The position numbers and the translations under genes are program-made. Of a DNA stretch of 64,000 bases, positions 31,866 to 42,831 are shown one piece after another (the first letter of the stretch is position 1; every line of letters begins with the position of its first letter). The DNA lies in the NCBI RefSeq assembly GCF_023053635.1, contig NC_086182.1, positions 34,018,001 through 34,082,000 of the forward strand, in the 5' to 3' direction. A model generated the notes under the pieces. It was not told the DNA's origin. It searched no databases and was given only the letters and a program-made list of their open reading frames with translations. The DNA comes from Elgaria multicarinata webbii. Taxonomy: Eukaryota; Chordata; Lepidosauria; Squamata; Anguidae.

Positions 31866-32690
31866 TGTTGTTGTTGTTATTATTATTATTATTATTATTA
31901 TTTATTGTATTTTTATACCGCCCAATAGCCGAAGCTCCCTGGGTGGTTCACAAAAACTAAAACAATTCAAGGTGTAAAACAAACAGTATAAAAACATGAT
32001 ATAAAATACACATTAAAACGAATTAAAACACACCATACATGATTAAAACATCCTGAAAACATCCTAAAATTCCACTGGATAGGCCTGCTGGAATAGATCA
32101 GTCTTTATTGCTTTTTTAAATTCTAAAAGACTGTCAAGTTGACGAACCTCCTCCGGCAGGCCATTCCACAGTCTGGGAGCAGCGGAAGAGAAGGTCCTCT
32201 GGGTAACAGTTGTCAATCTAGTTTTTGGTAGCTGAAGTGGATTCTTCCCAGAGGACCTGAGTGTGCGGGGCGGATTGTACGGGAGAAGGTGATCCTGCAG
32301 GTAGCCTGGACCCAAACCATGTAGGGCTTTAAAGGTAATAACCAACACTTTGTACTTTGCCTGGAAACTAATCGGCAGCCAGTGAAGAGATTTTAAAACT
32401 GGTATAATGTGGTCACCCCTAGGTGTACCGGTGACCAACCTGGCTGCCATATTTTGGACTAATTGAAGTTTCCAGACTAGGCACAGAGGTAGCCCCATGT
32501 AGAGTGCATTACGGAAGTCGAGCCTTGAAGTTACCAGTGGTAACTACCATCTTTAGGTCTTCCGACTCTAGGAAGGGGTGCAGCTGGCGTATCAGCCGAA
32601 GCTGATAGTAGGCACTCCTGGCAGTCGCATCTATCTGGGCTGTCATTTGGAGCGACGGATCCAGAAGCACCCCCAAGCTGTGAACAGGAT
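31866..32690 (-). mobile_element. L2-like LINE, older subfamily
   Basis: A (GTT)n/(ATT)n tail at 31866-31902 leads into CCGCCCAATAGCCGAAGC. The minus strand then encodes LQLVQNMAARLVTGTPRGDHIIPVLKSLHWLPISFQAKYKVLVITFKALHG (described in parts: LQLVQNMAARLVTG, LHWLPISFQAKYKV, PRLWNGLPEEVRQ), to about 32498, with decayed sequence to about 32690. It differs noticeably from the 11279 and 20405 copies, so it is another subfamily. Confidence 0.82.
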
Positions 32691-33785
32691 ACTTGACAGG
32701 ATGCAGCCTATGATTGCCTGTAGGATTTTAACAAACCTTTTCTACCATCAGCAACTATCACGGCGGCTGATGGCATTTACTTTTTTAAATCTTCTCTTTC
32801 AATTAACTATGGTCCACACACACACACACACACACACCATTGAATAGTGCATGGCATAATTGTATTTCCATTATACACAGGCTGATATTGTGCAGTGGCC
32901 AAGACTTTCTTTTCTTCTGACGGTGGCACAGACGAGGTTTCACAAACGGAACCTTTTTTTAAGTTTGGGAAGTCTAGAGAAATACCAGCAATGTCAGCAA
33001 GTCTTTTCCTTGGCTCCAAAGATGAGAGAACATTTAAAGTCTCATGAAAGCTCTAAGCATGCTCCTAGCCTCTCTATATTGCACGGTGGCGGTAGGGGCA
33101 TGGAAAGGTAAAGACTGCTGCCATTTCCAAAGAACTCCAGTAACAGAGGACAAAATAATCTTTGGCAGATGTCTTTAATTTCTGCAAATCTTGCTACTTC
33201 AAACTTTTCAGTCTAGACAGGAATGTATGTTCTGTGTGTGTGTGTGTGTGTGTGTGTGCATGCATGAGAGAGAGGAAGAGGGGGGAGGGAGGGAGAGGAA
33301 GAGAGTGTGCAGGTGCAAAAAAGAGTGTTGAACTGGATTTGTGAAAGACAGGCATTACCATATCTATGAGTCTTCGCACCTGCATCCATTTTGGAGTAGG
33401 AGAGATTCTTTGCAGAGGGGCGGCATAGTTCATTGGAATGAGCATGAACAGCAGAGGTGCAAAGCCTCCGCCCCATGAGCCAAATCCACACACACTCACA
33501 CACACACACACTCACACACACGACAAATAGTCAAGTTTAAAATGCCTCTCCTAGGCTTAGTTATCGGCAGCAAGAGCTAAAATATAGTTGCATCACTCCA
33601 CCACACTGGCAATCTCATGGGTGTGTATAAATTCTCTAACCCAACAGAGATACAAAATACTAGTTTGAAGATAGGCAAAATATCGTCTTTGATGGAGACA
33701 TACTAAAATAAATGACAGAGAATAGCCATTGAAATATTTCATTCAGAACTTTGCAGCTTAGGGTGCAGGTTCACAATCCTTATCT
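32691..33785. other. intergenic with dinucleotide repeats
   Basis: (CA)n at 32816-32838, (GT)n at 33232-33259 and CACACA clusters at 33486-33522. There is otherwise no recognisable exon or element. Confidence 0.5.
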
Positions 33786-33997
33786 GCAGAGGTCACCAGT
33801 GAGGGAGGAAGCAGCAGCTAGGCACCTCTCCATCGTGCCTGGGTCCAGCTCCAGCTGAGAGCCCCCTCCCTCCTGCTACCAACTGTCTCTGCAGAGGCCA
33901 CCAGTGAGGGAGGAAGCAGCAGCCAGGCACCTCTCCATCGTGCCTGGGTCCAGCTCCAGCTGAGAGCCTCCTCCCTCCTGCTGCTAACTGTCACTGC
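33786..33997. repeat. 105-bp tandem duplication
   Basis: Two adjacent copies starting at 33786 and 33891 share GCAGAGG-CACCAGTGAGGGAGG, CAGGCACCTCTCCATCG and CCAGCTCCAGCTGAGAGCC, with only a few differences. They are not flanked by any recognised element. Confidence 0.85.
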
Positions 33998-34082
33998 TGA
34001 ACTTTGCAACTAAGAATGTAGTGCCTGAATTTGCTTTGCTTCCCCCCCCTCCTCCCTCCCAATCCCCTTTCCTTTTGTGTCA

Positions 34083-34199
34083 TGTCTTTTAGATTATAAG
34101 CCTGTGGGCAGGGACTGTTAAGAAATATTTTTGTAAGCCGCCGTGACAGCCTTTTTTGGCTGAATGGCAGGATAAAAATGCTTAAATAAATAAATAAAA
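34083..34199 (+). repeat. LINE 3' end, GCCGCCGTGACAG type
   Basis: GATTATAAGCCTGTGGGCAGG, GTAAGCCGCCGTGACAGCC and TGGCTGAATGGCAGGATAAA, followed by AAATAAATAAATAAAAT. A truncated LINE terminus, probably L2-like, of a different subfamily. Confidence 0.6.
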
Positions 34200-35364
34200 T
34201 ATATTGCCATTTTTTTTAAAAAAAGGGCCCTGACTCACTTTGCCTTCAGATCAGACCTGGCCAACCTAATTTTGGGAGAAGGCTTGTGTAAAGATGACTG
34301 CAAGTACTGTTTATTCAGCATTTGGAATGTTGGAGAATATTCTATGACATCACAGCAGTTTAGCCAACTGGAAGCAGGCAGGCAAGCAGAGTCTATTGCT
34401 ATACGTATAAATTGTGCAAAACTGCCAGTTCAGCCTAGTCCTGCGAATGAAACCCATTTTTGGCAGCAAATAGCTTAACAATGATAGATTCTTGCATGAG
34501 GTAATGAAAGAGGTGAGGGTTGCCAATAGATTATCTGGCAAGCTGAAATAAATGGGCTAGCCTCCCTTGCAAACGGTTCTCGCTTCAGCCTATCAAGATA
34601 CTTTTCTCTAGAGATCTAGAGAGATGCTGAAAAACTCAATAAAAAGTTTGCAGTCCTTTTGTCCTAAGTAATTACCAATCAATTTATCATTGGGAATTTG
34701 GATACTGCAACCATTCAGCTCAACAATTCTTCTTCACTAAGTCAATAAATTGAGTGTTGTTCCATTTCGTTAAGTGTCTGGGCGTCATTTCCATGAGAAC
34801 TATAATAATAATAATAATAATACACATGCGCAAACATACTTTTTGTGTCCAAAACTATTGTCTGTTTTAAAGTCTAAACTATTTCCTGAGTTGATTATTT
34901 TGGCATACATTTTTATTTTTTTAAAGCTTTCTTAATAATTTAATGACCCAAGGGGGGGACGGACAGACCTAAACACTGCCTCTCACACACAAAGACAGAA
35001 TTATTTCCCATCACCTACGTTTGTCTTTAGTCTATGAAGAAAGTGATCCACAGCTTCTAGGAATTTATAGATTCTAATTTACAGAGCCCCATATATGCTT
35101 ACAGTGAGGAGCTGGAAGGCTGAGTAGAGAACATTCTGTGATTGCCAAAGAATCAACCATCAATCAGTCATTAAAGAACAACAATGTAGTCCTCATGGTC
35201 TACATTATATAGTTAGTGCTGGTGTGGGGCACCTGTAGCTTTAACTGTTGTGATGAAGGGGGAATTTCAACAGGTGCTGCATGCATTCAAACGCACCTGC
35301 TAAAATTCCCTTTTCTATAGAATTGTTAAATATACAGGATCCCTGTCCTCCTTTTCATATGGTC
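34200..35364. other. intergenic, nothing recognised
   Basis: Unassigned apart from a short (AAT)n near 34803-34820. Confidence 0.4.
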
Positions 35365-35371
35365 ACCCTAT

Positions 35372-35403
<32 letters not shown>

Positions 35404-35480
35404 AACATTTATCTCCCGCCCTATATCACTAAGATCTCAGGGCGGCGTAGAGATAAAAACATACAGTATAAAACAATAAA
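35365..35480 (-). repeat. LINE 3' end, CGCCCTATATCACTAAG type
   Basis: Eight or so TTTA units, then AAACATTTATCTCCCGCCC, ATCACTAAGATCTCAGGGCGG and an AT-rich remnant. A reverse-strand LINE terminus. Confidence 0.6.
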
Positions 35481-35504
35481 TATACACAGTTAAAAACAAA
35501 TTAA

Positions 35505-36462
35505 GCGTGCAGTGCTATGTATGTTACTTCCAGCATTCCTCTTGTACGACTTTTTTCCTGTCTAAACATGGTTAGGATCACACCCTTATTTCCTTAGGGT
35601 GCAATCCTGTGCATGTTGGGAGCTGTAGGGCTTTTTTCTACCTAAACAGGCACACGATTGCACTCTTATTTATTTGGGGCACAATCCTATGAAAGTTTAG
35701 ACAGGGAAAGAAAAGTCCTACAACTCCCAGCTGGCTGGGGAATGCTGGGAGTTATAGGACTCTTTTTTCCCTATCCCAACACACACAAGATTGCACTCTT
35801 ATTTATTACGGGCACAATCCTATGAAAGTTTAGTCAGGGAAAGAAAAGTCCTACAACTCCCAGCTGGCTGGGGAATGCTGGGAGTTATAGGACTCTTTTT
35901 TCCCTATCCCAACACGCACAAGATTGCACTCTTATTTATTACGGGCACAATCCTATGAAAGTTTAGTCAGGGAAAGAAAAGTCCTATAACTCCCAGCTGG
36001 CTGGGGAATGCTGGGAGTTATAGGACTCTTTTTTTTCTTATCCCAATACGCACAAGATTGCACTCTTATTTATTTGGAGCACAATCCTATGAAAGTTTAG
36101 ACAGGGAAAGAAAAGTCCTACAACTCCCAGCTGGCTGGAAAATGCTGGGAGTTATAGGACTCTTTTTTTCCTATCCCAACACGCACAAGATTGCACTCTT
36201 ATTTATTTAGGGCACAATCCTATGAAAGTTTAGACAGGGAAAGAAAAGTCCTACAACTCCCAGCTGGCTGGGGAATGCTAGGAGTTATAGGACTCCTTTT
36301 TTCCTATCCCAACACGCACAAGATTGCACTTCTATTTATTAAGGGCACAATCCTATGAAAGTTTAGACAGGGAAAGAAAAGTCCTACAACTCCCAGCATT
36401 CCCTAGCCAGCCATTGGCTGGGGAATGCTGGGAGTTGTAGGACTTTTCTTTCCTATCCCAAC
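35505..36462. repeat. tandem array of a Harbinger-like MITE, ~133-bp unit
   Basis: Six close copies of one palindromic unit start (CACAATCC) at 35680, 35813, 35946, 36080, 36213 and 36346, spaced 133-134 bp. A more diverged region lies before them, from about 35505. Each unit holds GAAAGTTTAG(A/T)CAGGG, CCTACAACTCCCAGCTGGCTGG, GCTGGGAGTTATAGGACTC and AAGATTGCACT, then a linker CTTATTTATT. The unit is the same palindrome as the single MITEs at 10233, 24391 and 40735, plus flanking TTA-type linker. The array lies immediately upstream of the ARHGEF12 CpG island. Confidence 0.9.
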
Positions 36463-36511
36463 ATTTATTTATTAATTGCATTTCTATGCCGCCCAATAGC
36501 CGGAGCTCTGG
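36463..36511 (-). repeat. L2-like 3' end inside the last array unit
   Basis: ATTTATTTATTAATTGCATTTC and GCCGCCCAATAGCCGGAGC are the reverse L2-like 3' terminus. To its right the MITE's other end resumes (GATGCATGGGATTGCGCCC), so the 49-bp LINE end appears to have landed within the last MITE copy. Confidence 0.6.
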
Positions 36512-36589
36512 ATGCATGGGATTGCGCCCTTATTTACCCAGGTTACAACCCCATGCATGTCTTAGCCAGGGGGAAGAAGAGGGGGGAAC

Positions 36590-37500
36590 TCACCCAGGGC
36601 TGCAACTTGACGCTCCGTCCGGAAAGGGACTCCTTTTCTTTCCTCCCTCCCTTTTTCCCTACGGCGGCGGAGGCGGCGTGCTGTCACGCCAGGAGCGGTT
36701 CCAAAACGACGTGACGCGTCCCGGCGGAGGGATCTGGGGGGGGGGAAATGGGGCGAGAGGCGGGAGAGGGGGAGGAGCCAGGCGAATTCCTGAAGTAAAG
36801 AAGCAGGGAGGGAAGGAGGAGGAGGAGGAGGAGGAGGGAGGAAGAAGAAGAAGTCCCGGAACCGCCGGAAGTGGCCGAAGTTAGCCGAGCGGAGCCGAGC
36901 CCGGGCCTGCCGGCGGGGACCGTTGGCCTGAGGAGAATCTCGTCAGGTTCGGGGGCGCGGGTCGACGGGAAGCGGCGGCGGCGGCTTCGGGCCCTGAGGC
37001 GACGGCGAGGGGCGAGGAGCGGCCCTGAGGCGTTTGTTTTCTCCGCCTCACATTCCGTCGGCGGGAAGGCTCTTTTTGTGTGTGTGTGTGCGTGTGGTGC
37101 GTGTGTGTGTTTTCAGTCATCCCCTCAGGCGGGGCGGCCTCGGGGGCCCCCAAAAAGCGAGGTCCCGAACCGGGCCGAAGCGCCGCCTGTGCTCCTGCTT
37201 CCGCGGGACGGACGGAGGGACGGAGGGACGGACCCTGTCAGGACTTCTTGGCTGTGCGCAGAGGAAGATGAAGCACTTCGGGGCCTAGAGAGGCGGATCC
37301 GGGGCTCGGGAGGAAACAGCCCCCCCAAAAAACCCCACCCCCCAGCCTAGCTGTGGATTCCTCCTCCTCCTCCTCCTCCCCCCCCCGCTCCAGCAACACG
37401 ACCAGAAGAGGGAGGGGCACGCACCCCCCACCCCCCCGAGGCGTGACCCCCAAAGTGGGCCACCCCAGCCCCTCATTTAACCCTCTTCTTCCTCCTCCTC
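36590..37500 (+). promoter_or_regulatory. CpG island, ARHGEF12 promoter region
   Basis: GC- and CpG-rich sequence. It contains TGACGCGTC (36709-36719), AAACGACGTGACG, a CCGGAAGTGGCCG ETS-like site near 36863-36875, GC-rich CGGCGG runs and a short GT tract near 37077-37092. It lies 1.1-2 kb upstream of the ARHGEF12 start codon on the same strand. The transcription start is not visible; GTGAGT at 37561 is one possible donor if the leader is spliced. Open frames here are composition artefacts. Confidence 0.7.
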
Positions 37501-38582
37501 CTCCTCCTAGACAGAAGCTGCTACTTTTTGCTGCACTTTTCAGCCCTTAAAAAAAAAAAAGTGAGTTGGGGGTGGTGTTTTTTTTTCTTTCCCCCCCCCC
37601 CCTATAAAAAGTGGGGGTTTGGCTTCTTTTTTTTCTGGCCCCCTCTCCTAAAGGTGCAAGGTGTGTTTCCCCCAAAGTGGGGTGGGGGGCTGTTCAAAAG
37701 GGGGCACCCTCCCTGCCCACCCCACACTTTCCCCACTTCCTTGACAGTCCAAGAAGGAGAGAGAGAAAGAGGGAGGAAGAAAAGGCCCTGCTTTCCTTCC
37801 CTCTAACAAGGCCCATAGGAAACAGTCCTTAAAAAGTGCGGGTGGGCCGGAATTGAGCTCGGGGGAGACAGTAATACCCCGTGTAAACCCGTAGAAGGTT
37901 TTCTGGCGCCTTGAAAAAAGGAGGCCGTAGTTCCAGCCTTGCAGGCGGTGGGGCCTTGGGAGGCATCTCCCAAGGGTGGGGAGTTGACTCCACAAAGAGT
38001 TTCTGAGTAGGGTTTTCCTGTCATCCCATGGGGTAGTAAGGGTAGAAGGAGGCCAGCAGCCCCCTTCCTCCCTGCCCCCCCATTTCTCTCTTTCTGTGGA
38101 TGAGAATTGTGACTCCGCTGCTGCTTACCCTCTTCTTCGTCTGGAGTATCTTAATGACTTGAGAAGAGTTCTGGAGCTCTGATGACTGGACCCGAGGTTT
38201 GGAAATAACCTGAAGCAGATGTGTCCGTGTCTGACAGTTACCATCTTGTGCTAGTCGCCTCTGAGATGTGTGTTCCTGAGATCTGAGGCGGCAGCAGGCT
38301 TTTCAAAGGATTGAATCATGCATCTGAAGGCCTTCTCTGTTTTTTCCTGGAGGATTTTGGCCAGAAAGGGCTCCTTGTGGGTTTCCCTGAGCGTGCTCTG
38401 ATATGGATCTTTTGGACGATTGGGAAGAACAACATTGCTGACGTTTTTAAGAGAATCTTTTTGGAGTAAAGCTGGATCCGGAACTTGGGTGTGTGTGTGT
38501 ATGGGGAATTGACAATAACATACTTGAAATAACTAGTATGATGCAGATTGGCTAAAAACCCGTCTCCTTGCCAAGGGCTCCA
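37501..38582 (+). promoter_or_regulatory. ARHGEF12 leader region, with short uORFs
   Basis: The sequence between the CpG island and the start codon. The last 500 bp is balanced in composition and free of repeats, as expected for a 5' leader, but splicing cannot be decided from sequence. If transcribed, it contains upstream frames at 38100-38162 (20 codons, hydrophobic, begins MRIVTPLLL) and 38318-38401 (27 codons, begins MHLKAFSV), plus other ATGs nearer the start. 37560-37720 is rich in T, C and G homopolymers. Confidence 0.4.
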
Positions 38583-38614
38583 ATGAGTAGCACACAGCCC
38601 ACAATCACGGACAG
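38583..38614 (+). CDS. ARHGEF12: ARHGEF12 (LARG), first coding exon
   Basis: Encodes MSSTQPTITD plus two bases of an Arg codon, then a GTCAGT donor at 38615. This matches the N-terminus of mammalian ARHGEF12 as I recall it (MSGTQSTITDR...), including the split Arg codon. ARHGEF12 is a RhoA guanine-nucleotide exchange factor with PDZ, RGS-like, DH and PH domains that links G12/13-coupled receptors to Rho. All those domains lie in exons beyond this window. The start context is weak (C at -3, A at +4). The neighbour order, downstream of TLCD5 on the same strand, supports the call. The short exon makes this rest on about ten residues plus synteny and the CpG island. Confidence 0.85.
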
Positions 38615-39306
38615 GTCAGTATGAAGAGCGTTTCTGTGCACCCTCTGCCCCAGTTTGACTACATGGAATTTGGTTGGATTTAAGATTTAATCTTGGGATA
38701 GTGTGAAAGGTGCAAAGGTTGACAGCTCTGAGTAAATGAGGTTGGAATGTACTTTTGGAATTGGCAAGCCCACGTTTGAACTGCTGATGATCGAACCATC
38801 TGGGTTAGGTTCGAAAAATGCTTTAGCCTAATATGGTTTTCAAGGGCACTATTCTGTTAGTCCAGATGTGCATTCTGGCATTCTCTTAGGGTGATAGGAG
38901 TTCCTGTTGGAAGTATGTCTTAACTTCAGCAAAGGTGTGGAGCTCGTACAAGATTACTGCATCTTAGGGTGCAAACATTTGTGGGTAAAAGTCATCCTGG
39001 GTGAAGTTGGAAAGCACATCTAATAAGACAGCTTATTTCTCAAATGGCACAGTGGTATTGTTCAGTCTCACAGTGTCTCAGTTTCTGAAAGCCATAGTAC
39101 TTACAGTATTGTAATGGGTGGGTTCATATTTGGTTTTCAAGAACTGGAAAATGAAGTGTCTGTTGAGGTTGTTGCATACCCATATTGTTTTCTCCTCTTA
39201 TTGTTTTGGATCCCATTACACTGCTACCACACCATTTTTCCTCCCAGCAACTGGTGGCTTAGTGATACTAGCAGTCTCAGAACCAAGGAGATGTTGTGTT
39301 CATCTG

Positions 39307-39443
39307 CAGAGGTGAGCAACCTGTGGCCCTGCAGGTATCGCTGGTCTGCAACACCTATAGCGCTTGATAACTGGCTATGCTGGCTGGGGCTGATGGGAGT
39401 TGGAGTCTAAAACATCAGCAAGACCAATGGTTGCCCACTTCTG
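39307..39443. mobile_element. old hAT-type MITE
   Basis: Ends CAGAGGTGAGCAACCTG and GGTTGCCCACTTCTG, with GGCTGATGGGAGTTGGAGTC inside. It has the same general family structure as 2906-3039. No clear duplication remains. Confidence 0.55.
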
Positions 39444-40734
39444 AACTACAGGGTGGAATGTTTGAGTAAGTTGGGTTTAGATGACATGTGTTATTTTAAA
39501 GGTCTGATTCTTTACATTTGGTGGTAAAAAAGTAATAATAAAGCTGTCAGGAGCCATCATACATTAGTATTTTGAAGATTGGATACATCACCATAAAGAG
39601 AATGATGGGGAAAAATGCATTAAGCAGCTCTTATTCTCTGGCAAATATCTATTACTCTTTCTAATAAGAATAATGTTAGTTTGAATTTTGCCATCCAAGA
39701 ACAAAGGTGTTACAAGAAATAAAGCAAAGTTTGATTCAAGTGTTTGGCCTTGTGATAGCTGCAACAGTCCAGAAGAGTTTATTTTGCAGATGAGTCATCA
39801 GGAATATATCCCAGCTCTCTTGGTTGTCTGAGAGATAATTTTCTGGATTCCAGATTTGGCTACAAAAACATTCTAAACGTGGTAGTTATTTACACTTCTA
39901 AAACGATGAGCTTGTTTTTTTTTTTAAAAGCCTCAGCTTAAATGAGAGGCGGACATACTTTATTCTATTTATCATAATTGGATTTTGAATATTGGGAGTT
40001 CTGAATGTACTTGGATATTGGGTTCAGTCTCCCAGAAAATAGTATGGAAAAATAATGTTTTTGTTTTCTTCTTTTTGTACAGCGCATGTGCCTCCAGCTC
40101 TGATTATTTTTCTACATAATCACTTTTTGGGGGGGTAGCAATTATAACATCAAAGTGCATAGGTTTCAGTAGCTCAGTGGACGACCTTTTGGGCTATTAG
40201 TTTATTTCATGTTCTAAAATGAATTTTAGGCAGCTAGTAACTAAACTATCTGAATTCCCCCCTCCCTCCCTCCCTTTCTCTAAGGTTAGAGAAAAAGCAA
40301 ATGCTATTAAGTCAACCTGTGAATTAAAATCACACTTTTTTTGATAGCTTCAGCTATTTTATTTTGATTAACTGAATTCTTGTTGATGACTGCACATGTT
40401 GAGGGCTTTTAAGCATATGACAGGATGTAAAAAAAAGTTTTGTCGGACTACCTAACAATAGGGAATTAAAAATAGAGAATACTGTATCTCTGCCCCCTTT
40501 CATTCTACAGTTGAGACACTTGTAGATAGGGTTTCATCTGCTTATAATACTTTTCAGTATTGGATTGCAGCAAATTCAAACTGAGGAAGATATGCTCTCT
40601 ATAAGCAGGACATCTCTGTTTTGTTGATCTTTCTAGTATTTTCCCCTACTTTCATTAATGTAAAGTGAGTTTTACTGCCCTTTCTATGTCTTTAGGAAGT
40701 CCATTCTACAGTTTAACTTTTTTCTTGTTATTTA

Positions 40735-40866
40735 GGACACAATTCTATACATGTTTAGATAGAAAAAGTTCTACAACTCCCAGTATTCTCTGGTCAGTAT
40801 GGCTATCTGGGGAATGTTGGAAGTTGTAGGACATGTTTCTGTCTAAACATGCATAGGATTGCACCC
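40735..40866. mobile_element. PIF/Harbinger-like palindromic MITE
   Basis: Ends GGACACAATTCTATACATG and CATGCATAGGATTGCACCC, flanked by TTA on both sides (40732-40734, 40867-40869). Inner arms TTCTACAACTCCCAG and GGAAGTTGTAGGAC. A single-copy relative of the tandem array at 35505. Confidence 0.75.
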
Positions 40867-41053
40867 TTAATGCTATTGCCCCTTGAGCCATATTTAATAC
40901 ATCTCCTCCACCCTATTTCTCAAGGGTATGAATTCTGTGTCTCTCTTAGCTTCTCTGTAATCTGTATGTATTCATATATATACCTTGATGACTTACTCCT
41001 TTGTAATCTTTTCCCTTTTTTCTCAGCTTATAAAAAGTTGTGCCTTTCACTGC

Positions 41054-41058
41054 AATCC

Positions 41059-41103
<45 letters not shown>

Positions 41104-41160
41104 TTTATATAGCACCATCAATGTACATGGTGCTGTACAGATTACACAGTAAATAGCAAG
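41054..41160 (-). repeat. LINE 3' end inside a MITE
   Basis: (ATT)n-(TTTA)n, ATATAGCACCATCAATGTAC, GGTGCTGTACAGATTACAC: the same terminus as 29676. It is flanked by CACTGCAATCCTA on the left and TTACTTCTGAGTAG...GAATTGCACTGTTAA on the right, the two ends of a palindromic MITE that it apparently split. Confidence 0.6.
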
Positions 41161-41774
41161 ACCCACACTTCTCTTAAAGTAACTCCTATTGGGGCTTACT
41201 TCTGAGTAGTCATCTCTAGAATTGCACTGTTAATGACTTCTAGGTCCGTTCTTGACTTCTGCTAAGTTGATGGGATGACTTAACATCTGGATTTTCATGA
41301 CCATGATCTTGACAATTGAATAACAGAGAAAAGAGTACTTCTGTCCCAGTATGAAAGCAGGAAAGCTGGCGTTGGACATCCTCTATCATTCCATTAGATG
41401 GAAGTCAGAAATATTTAAGATGATCAGGGCTCTGGTATATTGTTTCACAGCAGCCTAGAAACATCTGAAAGTACCCACTTACTAATTGCAATCTAGTTAG
41501 TTGTACATCTTTTCATGAAATTTTGCTAATCTTCATTCATATTTTCCTGGCTTTCTAAAGAATAACGCAGAAAATCCTGGAGCAAGTTAGTGTCTACCTT
41601 TTTAGTAATTGATATCCATATTCTGTCAAATGAATTTGTTGTATTAAATAAATTCTTATAGTACTCAAGTTCTTGCTAACATGGCTACGAAATAGGGGTG
41701 CAGGAGGATTTATGCAATTACTTCCAAGGAACTTTTCATTTCTGCTTTCCCCCATCACTCAATGCTAAATAGAC

Positions 41775-41860
41775 TGAAGTTATATACACACTTACCTTTG
41801 TGTAAATCCCATTGAACTCAGTGGGGTTTACTTCTGAGTAGACATGTATGGGATTGGCTT
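41775..41860. repeat. MITE, CTTACTTCTGAGTAGACATG family
   Basis: Carries CCCATTGAACTCAGTGGGG and TTACTTCTGAGTAGACATGTATGGGATTGG blocks (in parts). The same family is seen at 8025, 52254 and 58290. An old dispersed palindrome. Confidence 0.5.
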
Positions 41861-41979
41861 AGATGCGCTTCCCTTACCTTTTGAGCATGTGCCCATGTTG
41901 CAAGTGTGATATCTCAGTTGGCGGAAAGTACTGCTGCTGCTGAAGAGTGCAGCACAAATCAAATCAAAAATAAATAAAT

Positions 41980-42110
41980 GTACCCCCCATTTATTTAAGA
42001 TATTTATATTCCACTTTTCAGGTGAACCTCACAATGTGGTTCACACAAAAAACATCACAGCAGTATGTTTCTATAAATCAGCAAAGATAAGCCATGAAAG
42101 GGGGGGGGGG
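41980..42110 (-). repeat. old LINE 3' end
   Basis: Reverse-strand terminus with AAATAAATAAATG, CATTTATTTAAGATATTTAT, ATTCCACTTTTCAGG and CACAATGTGGTTCACA. Decayed. Confidence 0.45.
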
Positions 42111-42369
42111 ATGTTGAAAGCTAAATTATTCCTTTCCTCAGGGCAAGGTGGTTGTGAGATAGCCATGAGTTGGGAGAAGCCATTTCAGCTGGAAGACTGG
42201 GAGCTAAATAGTGGGCAGCTTACTAGACTGTTAAGTCTTTTCTTTGGTTAAGTAGCCCTGTGGTGACAATTGGATCCACCTTAGCCAGTGGTCAATGATA
42301 ATTCAGGTTGTATTAGTATTGCTTGGTTCTTTTCTAAAAAGAAGGAACAAGCTATGTCTTCTTCTAGAG

Positions 42370-42506
42370 CAGCTTTCTCCCAAACTGGTGGCCTACAGAT
42401 GGTTTGAATGATGACTCCTGGAATTCCTGACCATTGCCCATGCTGGCTGGGGCTGATGAGAATTGAAGTTCAAAACATCTGGAGGGCACTAGGTTGGAGA
42501 AGACTC
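42370..42506. mobile_element. hAT-type MITE
   Basis: Begins CAGCTTTCTCCCAAACTGG and ends AGGTTGGAGAAGACTC, with GGCTGATGAGAATTGAAG inside. The flanking octamers TTCTAGAG (42362-42369) and TTCTAGAA (42507-42514) differ at one base. Confidence 0.7.
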
Positions 42507-42831
42507 TTCTAGAACATCTTATGTTTCTCCTTTAGCACCCCAGCCTAATGTGTGAAGCATCCAGCTGGGTGTTTAATTCACTGGCAGGGGGAAGTCTCAG
42601 GCTTGGCATTTCAAGTGGCAAGCCGTAGCCCTTTCCAGGCAAAGTTTCTGTTCTGACTTTGCATCAAACATTACAAAAAATGAGCCCATCTTTAATGAGG
42701 GGCTTGCTTTTGCTGCAACTCAAGCCAGAAATGAAGCAACGAGCAACTCTATATGTACAAAATACACCAGCTGGTAAGAGCATATACTTGTAGTAAAGCT
42801 GGATGTGTTGGTCATTGCTGTTGGTTAGAAC

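Noticed and set aside
35680-36462. Regular 133-bp repeats as a CRISPR array
   Set aside because: The whole unit repeats with no unique spacers, in a vertebrate genome; the unit is a MITE.
36486-37350. 132- and 159-codon frames in the ARHGEF12 island
   Set aside because: GC-rich, low-complexity translations without family similarity; they lie upstream of the recognised start codon.
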